From Amia ocellicauda (lineage: Eukaryota > Chordata > Actinopteri > Amiiformes > Amiidae): a stretch of DNA of 64,000 nucleotides. Every line of letters begins with the position of its first letter. The first letter of the stretch is position 1. Shown piece by piece: positions 45,571 to 57,721 of this stretch. The position numbers were made by a program, and so were the translations under genes. The stretch lies in the NCBI RefSeq assembly GCF_036373705.1, contig NC_089864.1, positions 3,528,501 to 3,592,500 on the forward strand, written 5' to 3'. The notes beneath the pieces were generated by a model that saw nothing but the letters and a program-made list of their open reading frames with translations, was not told the DNA's origin and did not search any database.

Positions 45571-47723
45571 TTGTATGTTTCTCATTGGAATATTTATAAC
45601 GCATAGCCACTGTAGACGCTCCTCACTGGCTTCTGAGGCTGTCAATATACTCCACATATAAAAATATGATGCACACCACAGAACAGTCTGCTTCTATAGA
45701 TTAATTTAAGATGAAACTTTGTTTGTGACGTATGGAACCTTTTTTGTGTGGAAAGTTAGACCAGTGGGGAGGCTGGGTTATAGGAGCAGACGACTACATC
45801 GCTGAAAGCTGCTCATGTGGTGCAGAAGAAGACTAGAGGAATTGGTTGCAGAGTATTTATTTAGTCTTCAGTATTACAATTTTCAACGAGCATTTCAATG
45901 ATACACTCCTGGGTTTTACACACATGAGCATTTGAAAACAGTGATCCTAAGACACTTCACACAACTCTCCTATCCCATGATCTTCCAGGGAAAAGTGTTG
46001 GCAGTGGACAACACTCTTACAAACTGAGGCATCGCAAACATGAGCAAGCATCTCCATCAGATGAGGAATTCTCAACAAACCCACTCGCTGCTACAGCGAG
46101 TACAGGAGTGCAGATCATAGAGAGCATGTGATGTCTTCAGGAGCTCCTCTAACGTTATTAAGCAATTCTGCAGACGAACGATGATTCTAGTATTTTTAAT
46201 TTTAAAATCCATTTTCCCCAAAGCAAGACTCAAGATAAAGATAATGCAAATGTAAGCGGGCTGATTCTTGTCTCATGGGCTGGACTGTGGGGGCTCTGGT
46301 GATTTGGGGTGGGCTGGGGCCCGGATGGTGGGTTTCAGAGTGCTGTAGAGGCTCGGTTGACGTTCTCGTAGTCCAGGCTGGAGTCTGGGGGACGCTTCCT
46401 CCCCTTGCACTGGTGGATGTCGTCTGTGAGGCAAGAGGAACAGAGACGGTCAGTACTGGACCCTTGTTGACCCACAGCACTGCGCTCTGACACACACACA
46501 CTCTGTCCCAATGCACTGCAGCCGGTGCGTAGTAATCTCCAGTACAGTATATTACACTTTAAATCGATAGTCCTGCAGTAGACAGCAGTGTGGAGCTCTG
46601 GACTTGAGTGGAGGGTTGTGGAGTCAGTCCCAGATGAGCGACACTGCTGCTGTACTGCAAGGCACTGTACCCAGAATGCACCAGTAAAACTGCAGCTGTA
46701 TAAATGGGTAATAGTCACAAAGTGGAGTACACTATACCGTTTAGAGTAGAAAGGTTCAGTAACAAGTAGAACAGTAAAATGTAGTGCAGGACTAAAGTGT
46801 AAAACATCTCTATAGCAGAGAGCAGCACAGTGCACTACAATGCAGTTCTCTACAGGACAGTAAAGTGCATTCAATGACTCGACACTATGCTACAGGGTAC
46901 AGTAGTCCTGAAACAAATCTCCTGTAGTCTCAGAAGTAAAATTATAGGAGACTTTAGGTACACAGTTAAAAAAGGGACTCTACACTGATCTATGCAGAGA
47001 TGATGAATGGAGTCAATCTAGCCAGCACTATATTCAATCTCCACGGAAATACAGCCAGCCCAGCTGGGCGAGATCTTAAATCCACTTCGATACGTCGCTT
47101 CACAGAGGGGAGGTGCTGTCGAACACGATTCGCATCCAGGGCTGCACTGTCTGTATACACTGGCACGTCTACTAAATACGTAACCGGGAGTGGACTGATT
47201 CTCTTCATCTCATGAGAGCCTGAAATGGTTCAGTGTGTGGTTCACTCCATTGTTGTACAGCACAGTGTAGTATGCGACATGCAACACACAACAGAGTGCA
47301 GTACGACAATGCACAGCCCTGCGCTGCAGCACGGTGCACACAGCCTCTCACCTCGGTGCGCTCTGTACAGCAGCGCTGTGACCATGATGCTGAAGACGGC
47401 GGTGAGAGTCAGTCTGATACTCCAGGACAGAGGGCTGTTGCAGTTCTCTCTCCGGGGGTTCCCAGGACTTCCTGCCAGACAGAGACAGACAGACAGACAG
47501 GACTGGACTGCAGACACCGCTACTCTTAATTCAACTATAGACTAGTGTGCAGCTGAACACCCTTTACACGTGGCTGAGTGACAGCCCTGCCAGAGTCTAT
47601 CAGTCAGTGTCCTCCCCCACATCACTGGACCACAGTGGGCGGAGGGGACTACTGATTGGCTTTGCGGATTAGCAGAGGGAGCCGGACAAACCCCCACTGT
47701 CTCTGTGTGAGCAGATAGGAATT
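45571..47723 (-). repeat. segmental duplication, copy 2 (3' end of receptor unit B)
   Basis: Partner of 11521-13645, same orientation. The poly(A) signal (45856-45861), stop codon, both exons and splice sites are all conserved. Differences are scattered substitutions and a few small indels. Confidence 0.93.
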
Positions 47724-48045
47724 TAAACATTGTGAATATAGTGAGAGAGACAACACACACACACACACACACACACAGTGAGGCTCTGACCGCACTGACA
47801 GTATCTCAGTGAACTGGGAGCTGCAGGAGAATCGGTGCAGCTTTTCTTGGTTCAGGAGCTGGAAAATGGGCCACAGATGGGTCTCACTCACCTGTACTGG
47901 AAGAGGCTGCAGTCCTGGTGGTTGCATCTGAAACAGTGAAAGCAGGACAGGCAGTTGAGTTCAGAGGGGGACACAGACAGACACAGTGTTTCACAGAACA
48001 AAAGCCCTGATCTGTTCTTAGAACATTTTTATTTTCTAACTCATC

Positions 48046-48076
<31 letters not shown>

Positions 48077-48860
48077 ATCTATTTGCTTACTCTGTAGGGG
48101 GCAATGCTATTACAGAAAGTTCTCATTAGTACTTGTAATTGTCTTCTGTGTTGTTCTCTTATTAGAAGCTCCAGCACCGTGTTAGAATCAAACCATAAAA
48201 GTGCAGTGTAGTGTAGTGTAGTGTAGTTTAGTGTAGTATAGTGTAGTGTAGTGTAGTTTAGTGTAGTATAGTGTAGTCTGCTCATTATGTCTGGACCTGA
48301 AGGATTGGAAACCAAAATTAAAACGCCAACTAAAACAAAACCCACACAATTGTTGGATGCACTTCTCAGAGCTAACAGACAGACAGGAGAGACAGAGCAG
48401 TCAGAGGGTGCAGCACTCAGAGTGCCACAGTGTGGGACAGAAACCAAGGGCTTCACAACATTGACCAGCCTCTGAGCATTAGAGAGGGGTGATACTCACG
48501 GGTGATGGGGGAGGATGGAGTCTGGGATTCAGTAAAACTGGAGGTTGTGGCTGAAATGGCAAAACAAAACACAAAACCATTTCAGTCAGAGAGGGTGGAG
48601 CTCAGAGCTGCAGAAGACATGAGCTGGACTGTGAATACAGTGACACAGACAACACACACACACAGACTCACATAGACACACACTCACAATCACAAACACA
48701 CACTCACACACACATCTGAAACAGTGAAAGCAGGACAGGCAGAGTTGAGTTCAGAGGGGGACACAGACAGACACAGTGTTTCACAGAACAAAAGCCCCGA
48801 TCTGTTCTTAGAACATTTTTATTTTCTAACTCATCCAAACTCTCTCTCTCTCTGTGTCTC

Positions 48861-48902
<42 letters not shown>

Positions 48903-49650
48903 ATTTGCACACTCTGTAGGAGACAATGCTATTATAGAAAGTTCTCATTAGTACTTGTAATTGTCTTCTGTGTTGTTCTCTTATTAGAAGCTCCAGCACC
49001 GTGTTAGAATGAAACCATAAAAGTGCAGTGCAGTGCAGTTTAGTGTAGTGTAGTGCAGTGCAGTGTAGTGTAGTGTAGTGCAGTGCAGTGTAGTGCAGAG
49101 TAGTGTAGTGTAGTTTAGTGTAGTATAGTGTAGTGTAGTGTAGTTTAGTGTAGTATAGTGTAGTGTAGTGTAGTTTAGTGTAGTATAGTGTAGTCTGCTC
49201 ATTATGACTGGACCTGAAGGATTGGAAACCAAAATTAAAACGCCAACTAAAACAAAACCCACACAATTGTTGGATGCACTTCTCAGAGCTAACAGACAGA
49301 CAGGAGAGACAGAGCAGTCAGAGGGTGCAGCACTCAGAGTGCCACAGTGTGGGACAGAAACCAAGGGCTTCACAACATTGACCAGCCTCTGAGCATTAGA
49401 GAGGGGTGATACTCACGGGTGCTGGGGGAGGATGGAGTCTGGGATTCAGTAGAACTGGAGGTTGTGGCTGAAATGGCAAAACAAAACACAAAACCATTTC
49501 AGTCAGAGAGGGTGGAGCTCAGAGCTGCAGAAGACATGAGCTGGACTGTGAATATAGTGACAGAGACAACACGCACACACAGACTCACATAGACACACAC
49601 TCACAATCACAAACACACACTCACACACATGTAGGCAAACAGTCACACTG

Positions 49651-49707
<57 letters not shown>

Positions 49708-49975
49708 GGGGCTCTGACCGCACTGACAGTATCTCAGTGAACTGGGAGCTGCAGGAGAATCGGTGCAGCTTTTCTGGGCTCAGGAGCTGGAAAATGGGCC
49801 ACAGATGGGTCTCACTCACCTGTACTGGAAGAGGCTGCAGTCCTGGTGGCTGCATCTGAAACAGTGAAAACAGGACAGGCAGAGTTGAGTTCAGAGGGGG
49901 ACACAGACAGACACAGTGTTTCACAGAACAAAAGCCCTGATCTGTTCTTAGAACATTTTTATTTTCTAACTCATC

Positions 49976-50026
<51 letters not shown>

Positions 50027-50367
50027 ATTTGCACACTCTGTAGGAGACAATGCTATTACAGAAAGTTCTCATTAGTACTTGTAATTGTGTTCTGGGTTGT
50101 TCTCTGATTAGAAGCTCCAGCACCGTGTTAGAATGAAACCATAAAAGTGTAGTGAAGTGCAGTGTTGTGTAGTGTAGTGCAGTGTAGTGTAGTGTAGTGC
50201 AGTGTAGTGCAGTGTAGTGCAGTGTAGTGTAGTGTAGTGCAGTGTAGTGAAGTGTAGTGTAGTGTAGTGTAGTGTAGTGTAGCGAAGTCTAGTGCAGTGT
50301 AGTCAGTGATACTCACGGGTGCTGGGGGAGGATGGAGTCTGGGATTCAGTAAAACTGGAGGTTGTGG
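46335..50367 (-). CDS. receptor-like unit B: stalk, transmembrane and ITIM-like tail exons
   Basis: Exons, all phase 1 with GT-AG sites: stalk 50317-50367, 49820-49855, 49417-49467, 48500-48550, 47892-47927; transmembrane 47352-47471; tail 46335-46423. The 51-nt exons read about TTSSSTESQTPSSPST and the 36-nt exons ATTRTAASSST, so the stalk is almost all Ser/Thr/Pro/Ala. The TM segment is WSIRLTLTAVFSIMVTALLY with an Arg; the tail ends LDYENVNRASTAL (ITIM-like). With leader B (52962-53037) the model is exactly 510 nt and open: 169 residues. The known logic of such tails is recruitment of SH2 phosphatases or Grb2; the binding domain is not seen. A mucin-like adhesion/receptor protein or a degenerate Ig receptor are both possible. 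Confidence 0.55.
47752..47777. repeat. (CA)n and related microsatellites in unit B stalk introns
   Basis: (CA)n runs at 47752-47777 and 49671-49704, and (CT)n runs at 48050-48076, 48841-48898, 49981-50022 and 50659-50712, recur in the introns of each tandem stalk unit. Confidence 0.9.
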
Positions 50368-50920
50368 CTGAAATGGCAAAACAAAACACAAAACCATTTC
50401 AGTCAGAGAGGGTGGAGCTCAGAGCTGCAGAAGACATGAGCTGGACTGTGAATACAGTGACAGAGACAACACACACACACAGACTCACATAGACACACAC
50501 TCACAATCACAAACACACACTCACACACACATCTGAAACAGTGAAAGCAGGACAGGTAGAGTTGAGTTCAGAGGGGGACACAGACAGACACAGTGTTTCA
50601 CGGAACAAAAGCCCTGATCTGTTCTTAGAACATTTTTATTTTCTAACTCATCCAAACTCTCTCTCTCTCTGTGTCTCCCTTTCTCTCTCTCTCTCTTTCT
50701 CTCTCTCTCTCGTCTATTTGCACACTCTGTAGGAGACAATGCTATTATAGAAAGTTCTCATTAGTACTTGTAATTGTCTTCTGGGTTGTTCTCTGATTAG
50801 AAACTCCAGCACTGTGTCAGAATCAAACCATAAAAGTGTAGTGAAGTGTAGTGTAGGGTAGTGCAGTGTGTAGTGTAGTGTAGTGTAGTGTAGTGTAGTG
50901 AAGTGTAGTGTAGTGAGTTA
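48080..50920 (-). repeat. tandem stalk-exon array of unit B (about 0.9-kb units)
   Basis: 51-nt stalk exons start at 48500, 49417 and 50317, spaced 917 and 900 bp. Each unit carries the same intron landmarks: (agtgt)n, (CA)n, (CT)n and the ccagcaccgtgttagaat segment. In two units (48712 and 50530) the 36-nt exon has lost all but its acceptor to a (CA)n junction. Confidence 0.9.
49022..49196. repeat. (AGTGT)n pentamer repeat
   Basis: Long degenerate agtgt/agtgc/agttt array. Homologues: 17331-17390, 20767-20815, 21756-21783, 48203-48278, 50145-50304 and 50836-50914, always at the same place in the stalk unit. Confidence 0.95.
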
Positions 50921-50929
50921 GTAATATAC

Positions 50930-52690
50930 CCCGTAGCTTATATTTAGTACACTCATTGGACAAAGTACAAAAATAAAACATTAAAATACATGTAAATATA
51001 AGTATTAAAGCGCTTTCACACCACTTTTAATTGTTTTAATGTGTTAAAGATTATTGTAGTTATAGATCAACATAATATAAACTTTCAAGCATTTTGTGGC
51101 TTATTAGATTCTAGTCTTTATCACGTCCCTTCATCACTGTCCACTGTTGAAAATTAGTGTTGCAAAATGAGGGGAAAGAGGATTGAGTAATTCAGGGTGG
51201 GGGGTCTGGGGGTCCTCCCCCAGACGATTTTGAATACTGGAGACCTGAAATGCGTGATTATGAGTCATTAAAAGTCGAACAACTTAGCTCAAAATCTCCA
51301 TGAAATCCATGAAATCAGGCAGATTTGGACTCAAACATATTTTTGCTTCACAACTACATATCAGCAGCGAAAAATAACATATCAACCAAGATTATACATG
51401 CAAACTAGACGCAGTTTCCGGCGCTTGTCAATCACAGATCTGTGTTGGTGGAGCTCTGTGATTGTAACGAGTGAGGATGCACAACTTTATATTTGTGCGT
51501 TGCTAGAAATATGCGTCTTCATTGGAAATAAGCCATTTCCACTGCTGATGTAGGAGTTTCTAGGTGAATACAAGATATGGCACCATGACCGCTCCACAGC
51601 CCCCCAGCCCCCTGCCTGGTCATGTGTATGCACTTGTATATTGTGGAGGTGAGGCTGAAATATGTCCACCTGTCAAATGCAGTTTAGCTGTTTATTTATA
51701 GAAATCAGGAAAACAAAACGAATACCTGAGTGACAGGCCAACTTTAACTTGTATTTCATTCAATACAGGAAAAGTGTCTGAAATGGCGAACCTGTGTAAA
51801 ATCCTTCATGAATAAACCCCAGTGTTTCCAGCTGTGGACAATTTCCTTTGTACAAAGGAAGGATAAATAGAGTTACATTTTAACATGTTTTATGTATATT
51901 TATTAATTTTGATTATGAGTGTGCAATGCTATGAATCTAGCATTTTAATTCCATGTAGCACCTTAACGTCCTATGAAGGAATGAGAGGGAAAAGCTTTTC
52001 ATTTTGTGTCAAATTGTAAACAAATAAAAGCCTGAGTTACCTTAACTTATTCATATACTTATATTTTCTCTTGTGCCTGTATACATGTGATCATGCTTTT
52101 TTATTTTCTTAAAAATGAAGAAAATACATCACAGTGAGACATTTTCTCACCTAAACTGTCGTGAAAATTAGCAAAAAGTTATTCCTACATTTGGATTCTA
52201 CTGCCAGATAAAAGTAGATGTAAAACACTTTATAAGTAACTCCTACCTCCTACTCTTAGGGAGGACGAATTTTACACCCAAACTAAGTTTTAGCATGATT
52301 CCTAGGAGTAACTCTGAGATGTTTTATTAATAGGGACACAGATCTCAGTGTTAGCTTTTCAGAAGGACAGTCTAAGTCACTGAGGCTGCCCGCATCAAAA
52401 GCGCCATTCACACTGAAATGCCAGCAAAATGCAAGCAATGTTTGTCTGCTTTTTTCCTATTGCTCTCCATTCACACTGGCTTTGGAAGCTGGCAAAGTGT
52501 GGAGTGAGAGACACCACACAAACATCAATTACACTGAGCGACCTGGCTGCTCTCAACATTGAGGCATGGACAAGTTTATCAAACTTTTTTCCAGTCAAAT
52601 ACAGCTTACACAAAAATACCTACAAAAGTTTTATATATATAAATGTATGTTTATTTTGTTAGTTTCTTAGTGTCCATTTTCTCACACATG
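50930..52690. other. intron-like stretch of unit B, no exon seen
   Basis: AT-rich, unique-looking sequence. I searched the - strand for an Ig V/C, lectin or other ectodomain exon (Cys-Trp-Cys spacing, YxC) between the last stalk exon and leader B and saw none. A short frame at 52429-52662 has no recognisable motif. Confidence 0.45.
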
Positions 52691-52961
52691 AATATAATAT
52701 CAATTACCTCTTCTCAGCTGAGCCCCGCCCTTATAATACAGAGCACTAATTGCTGATGACTGGTTTCCCTGGATCAGCCCAGTTTCAGAATCAAACTCCT
52801 TTACTGATAATGCAGCTCAGTGCTGACGCAGGAGTGGGACAAACTGCTGTCCATACAGCCTTGTTCTGGGAAGTTTTCCCCAGCTGGGCTTTGAGCAACA
52901 TGGAAATCAGACACACATGAAAATACATATACACTCCTGTATTAATCACAGTGTCTCTCAC

Positions 52962-53037
52962 CCTGGCTGTCTCCCCTCTCACAGCCCAGTGAGGTCAGCA
53001 GCAGAAGGAGAGTGGAGAGGGAGCTGGCTCCTCTCAT
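52962..53037 (-). CDS. leader exon B (signal peptide)
   Basis: ATG at 53037, 76 coding nt, gtgaga donor, phase 1. It encodes MRGASSLSTLLLLLTSLG plus CERGDSQ. It is the nearest leader upstream of the unit B exons on the same strand, 2.6 kb away, which makes it the likely first coding exon. Upstream sequence (53040-53160) is conserved in all four leaders and is probably 5' UTR and promoter. Confidence 0.7.
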
Positions 53038-54071
53038 GGTGTTGGTGTCCAGTTCTCCCCTGTTCTTACTGATATTAGATGAATCCTAGATACTAGATGT
53101 TCTGCTAATTCACTGTCTATAGGAGTGGCCCTATTCTGTGGCGCCGTTCCGATGGTCTGCACTGAACTGACTCTGACACAAGACTAGTGTTTCCTAATGT
53201 GGAGGGGTTGGGGTGGGGGTGGTGGAGTTGTCATGAGGAAGGTTGTGGTGGAGCTGATAGTGTGCTTTGAAGCCCAGGCTCTGCTGTCAAAGGCTATGTT
53301 CACATTTGCTTGTACAAAGTCACGCCAGGAGGGGAGAGTCAGGTAGGAGTGCAGGTTAACGCTACATAAATTGAACACTTCCTGCTCTGAAGCTTCATGT
53401 TCCCTTGGGCTATAACTTGTGTAAGTATTCAAAGGAAAACAAGAACTGTAACCAGTCCATAACCACCTTAAAATAATGAAGTGTGTAATAAACCATGAAT
53501 AAGAGTGTTATAGCCAACATATCTTGCCTCTTCCTGGTGCTCAGTGATTCAGGCTGCTGCTCCTGGCAAACTAATACAATTGCCCTCGATTTGTGTTGAA
53601 GTTCCAGAGATAGGCCTGTGGAAACACACAGAATTGCTGTGAGTGTTTGTGTTGTTCTGTCTGACAATCATACTCAGATACAGATTGATCTATGGAGGGG
53701 TTTATTGAAACTACAAGCCCCCGCGATGTGGCTGGTATGATGTGTGTCAGCAGGGTAGCGTGGCAGTGGCAGGTACAGCCCTTATATGTGTCCATCTTCA
53801 GACAAACACACATCCTGATCTCACCACTTCTCCTTTCTTCATTATTATATAGACTTTGCTACCCTTCTCTTTTCATAGCTCACTTCCTGTGGTCAATGCT
53901 GCAACGCTGTCCCTGTAAATACTTCCCCTCCCAACCCCCAAACCCTCCACTTTCTCTTTTATTCTGTAATATCAAGCAGCCTAGTTTTTTTGTTTTTTAA
54001 TCAAATGGTAGGATTTGGAGAGTGCAGGTAGAGGTGGAAGGTGGGTTTTTAATGTCCTCTTACATGTATAG

Positions 54072-55937
54072 TATTACACTATGTAACACAATGTTTGTTC
54101 CTGGGTAGTAAGTGTTATTTCCTAATTGCTTATTGCTTTTATGTATAGAAAATGGCCATTATTCCCCACAAGCTATTACCACAAATCCAAATTAACATGT
54201 ATTTATATTAAAGTAATACAAAAATGACTACAAAAGATTTAGAAGTGAGTAGTTTTTCAAGATTTACAATTATACTGTAAATTACTTTCACAAATCAGCC
54301 CCCAAATGTAGTCTCCCATCATGTTCTCGTTATTCTGTCCTTGGTAGACGGAGTTCAAAGTCCAGTATATCCTGGTGGAAGTGCTCGCCTTGGTACTCCG
54401 AGTACGCTCCCATGTTCTCCTTGAATTCATCAAGATGAGCATCAAAGCCCATTGTGCCATAGTTCTTCACCAGAGTCTCAACCAGCTCCACATAGTTTAT
54501 GGCCTTGTGATTGCCCATAATGCCCCGAACCACTGCGACAAAGCTGTTCCAAGCCACTTTCTCCTTACTAGTGAGTTTCTTGGGGAATTCATTGCACTCC
54601 AGGATCTTCTTCATCTGTGGTCAGACAAAGACACCGACTTTGACCTTTGCCTCAGACAGCTTAAGAAAGAAGTCTTGAAGGTACGTGAAGGCTGCTGACT
54701 CCTTATCTAGAGCTCTGACAAATTCTTTCATAAGGCCCAATTTGATGTACAGTGGTGGCATCAGCACCTTCCGGGGGTCCACCAGTGGCTCCTACTTTAC
54801 GTTGTTCCTCCCCACAGAGAACTCGGTCCGCTGTGGCCAGTCCCGCCTGTGGTATTGCACCTTGGTGTCCCTGCTGTCCCAAAGGCAAACATAGCAGGGA
54901 AACTTGGTAAAACTGCCTTGGAGACCCATCAGGAATGCCACCATTTTGAAGTCTCTTATGACCTCCCAGCCATACTCATCATACTTCAAGATGGCCAGCA
55001 AGGTCTTGATGCTGTTGTAATCCTCTTTGAGGTGCACCGAGTGAGCCAGACTGGTACTTCTTTCCATTATGGAGCAGCACAGCTTTGAGACTCCTGGATG
55101 AGCTGTCAATGAAGAGGCGGCACTCATTCTGGTTACAGGTGATTCCGATTGCCTTGAACAGACTAGTCACATTGTGGCAGAAGCCCAACTTGACGGGTGA
55201 AGAAGCTTGAAAAATGTTGATGATGCTTCCTCTGATCTGTGACTTGCAGCCTTTCATCCAACAAGTTCCCCTGCTTGAGCCTAGACATCAAAAGCTCAAC
55301 ATTGAACTTGGTGAGACCAAGATCTCTAATCAAGTCGTTGAGGTCTTTGTGGTTGGGGTAGTATGGGTTTCTCTCCTCAGATCCACCTCTGAAATTGTCA
55401 TCTGGATCTACAGCGTCTTCCTTGCTCTCTGACTTGCTGTTGTCTTCTAAAGATGGCTGCTCTCTCTCCAGAGGAGTGGGTACGGGGAGCTCATGGCAGT
55501 GTGGCCTCGCGGTGGTGGATGAAGGAAGGTCCAGATACGTGATAGCAGGTGCATTCTTGCCAGTCCGACGTTTGGAAGGGTCCACCATGCAGAAGTAGCA
55601 GTTGCTTGAGTGGTCAGTGGGTTCCCGCCAAATTCTTGGGATAGCGAACTCCATGGCTCTCTTTTCCCCTCTGTACCATCCTACAAAAATACATTTATTT
55701 CACCCATGACTAATGTGTAAGAGATTCTCGTAACATTTTTTATATATGATATATTTTTTCAATAACAACAAATTATATATAATATAAAATTCCAAGCAAC
55801 AATTTCAAAATATCACTGTCCTGGTCACAAAAGCAAAGTTTGTGGGGAATAATAGTCATTTTGTATTCTTTTGAGGCATAAGCAATTAGGAAATAACACT
55901 TACTACCCAGGAACCAAAAAAAAAAAATTGTTACAGT
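54072..55937 (-). mobile_element. long-TIR element with Cys-rich protein, copy 2
   Basis: Left arm 54072-54172 (cactatgtaacacaatg ...) and right arm 55803-55937 (... attgttacagtg) are inverted repeats matching those of copy 1. It lies in a stretch absent from the otherwise matching inverted arm near 39745, so it arrived after, or was lost from one side of, the duplication. Confidence 0.75.
54257..55676 (-). pseudogene. Cys-rich, possibly RNase H-like transposase, copy 2 (broken)
   Basis: Starts at the exon 2 acceptor (about 55676); the exon 1 seen in copy 1 is missing. Frame 55163-55654 reads FAIPRIWREPTDHSSNCYFC, then an acidic linker and NDLIRDLGLTKFNVELLMSR. Others follow: FIDSSSRSLKAVLLHNG, GWEVIRDFKMVAFLMGLQGS, FPCYVCLWDSRDTKVQYH (C-x2-C then H), NEFPKKLTSKEKVAWNSF, VELVETLVKNYGTMG and YSEYQGEHFHQDILDFE. 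It keeps the 240-bp piece lost in copy 1. At least four frame changes and stops. Confidence 0.65.
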
Positions 55938-56639
55938 GCTATTATTGTTATAATACAAGTGCCTCTAGTACACTAAGATTTAATCTGAATCAGAGTCAAT
56001 TTTATAGACAATGATGATCTTGACTGCAGTACCACCACCACCCACTACAGGCAGGGGCGCTATAGAGCACTGAAAATGGCTTCTAGGATTGTCGTTCAGT
56101 GAATCTCTATCCCCTCAGTAAAACTATTTTAACCACACAATAAAATAAAGAAACATTTAAGTAAAAGTACAGAGTTAGTGAAGAATATGATAAAGTGATT
56201 ATATAGGTGGAAAAGTAGGATAAAATAACTACTGCGTCATAACTCTCTCTCACTAGACTCTCCCGTCTCTCCCTGTTGTGACCTGTAACCCCTCAACCCT
56301 CCTTTTCTAGAATTAACCTTTCATGCACTTTTCATTCATACTGATTGGCTTCTCCCTACGACTGCTCCTCACTGTGTCTGCACTTATTCCATCCATCATT
56401 GTTAGCTGTATCTGCACTATTGGCCATTAGCCCTGTTTTGTCAGCAACTGTATCTTGCTTTTTGATTAGGACGTCTGAATTGGTGCATTGCAGTTACTTG
56501 CTCTCTGTGATGTGGTTTCTCAACGTGTCTGTCTGGGTCAGGGCATTTGCTAAGAAATAATACTAATAATTTATTGTACATAAATAATAATACTAAGTAC
56601 CATCCACTTCCCCATTCCCCCTCACCACAGCCCAACACC

Positions 56640-56670
<31 letters not shown>

Positions 56671-57645
56671 TCTCAGCCTCTGTGGTCAGTCTAGGTTTGC
56701 ACCATTGCTGTTTTGTTGGGTTGAACACAGTGAGTAATACTGACATCCTGAGGTGAGGAGGAGACTCTTGCTGTAAGTTGAGCTGAGTTACTGGTTTAAT
56801 GATGCTGCAATACATACTGTGAGCTACTGAATTGTGATTATTACTGTGTCAAATAGTGTACAAGAAAAATCAGTCCAGTCAGTCCCAGTGTGTCTCTCTC
56901 TTTTTTCCCCTCCCCACAATGCCACAGACTCCCCATCTCTCTCTTTTCACCCCACCTCACCTCTCTCTCTCTCACCATCTGCAATCAATCTATGGTTGTG
57001 ATATTTCCATTTCCCGTACTCCCACATCACTGGAGAAGCACTGTGAGGAGTGTCAAGGTGAAAATGAATTCCTCAAACTCACAAGAGTTTTTACTCTTCT
57101 GCAGAAGGCAGCCTGGGTCAGTTGTTCTGCATGTGCCTCAGCCTTAGCTGCACTTCAGCTCCACACACAAATGGAGTGAGGTGCTGAGGGAGAGCCCCTT
57201 TCTGCAGCCCCACGAGAGGGCAAATGTTCTTCTCGTAGCAGGTAGTTGTGTATGCCTTGAAGTCCTGAGTCCTGCCAGTGTTTGATTTCCACCTCCAATC
57301 CAATCAATCAATCAAATCAGTCTTCTTCTTCTTCTACTTCTTCATTTTTTAAGTTACCAGGAAACAAGCTTGATTGCGCAGATGCACAGAGGAAATGCTC
57401 GCTCCTGGCCGTGTGTCTTCCCTTTGTGTGTCTCTGAGCTCCCTCTCTAACTACCCCCTCCTCCTATGAGATTTGAAATCGGAAGTGTCAGTTGTGTGTC
57501 AGAGAGTCAGCTCAGTACAGGCAGTGACACTTCAGCATAGGGACACTCTTATCGACAGTGTATTAGTACAGCAGCAGCAGAGTATTTTGGAGCAGCGTGT
57601 CCGTCCAATATCAGCAGAGAAAAGGGAGAACTGGACACCGACAGC

Positions 57646-57721
57646 ATGAGAGGAGCCAGCTCTCTCCCCATTCTGCTTCTGCTGCTGACCTTGCTGTACT
57701 GTGAGACGGGAGACAGCCTGG
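57646..57721 (+). CDS. leader exon D (signal peptide)
   Basis: ATG at 57646, 76 coding nt, gtgagt donor, phase 1, encoding MRGASSLPILLLLLTLLY plus CETGDSL. It is intact. Its remaining exons should lie to the right. The segment at 62340-62460 is an inverted match of the unit A flank at 26640-26750, so unit D probably continues past 62 kb and beyond the window. Confidence 0.6.

Noticed and set aside
48079..49373. Open frames of 120-130 codons with YTTLHYTTL-type repeats
   Set aside because: They are translations of the (agtgt)n microsatellite and its flank, repeated in every stalk unit.
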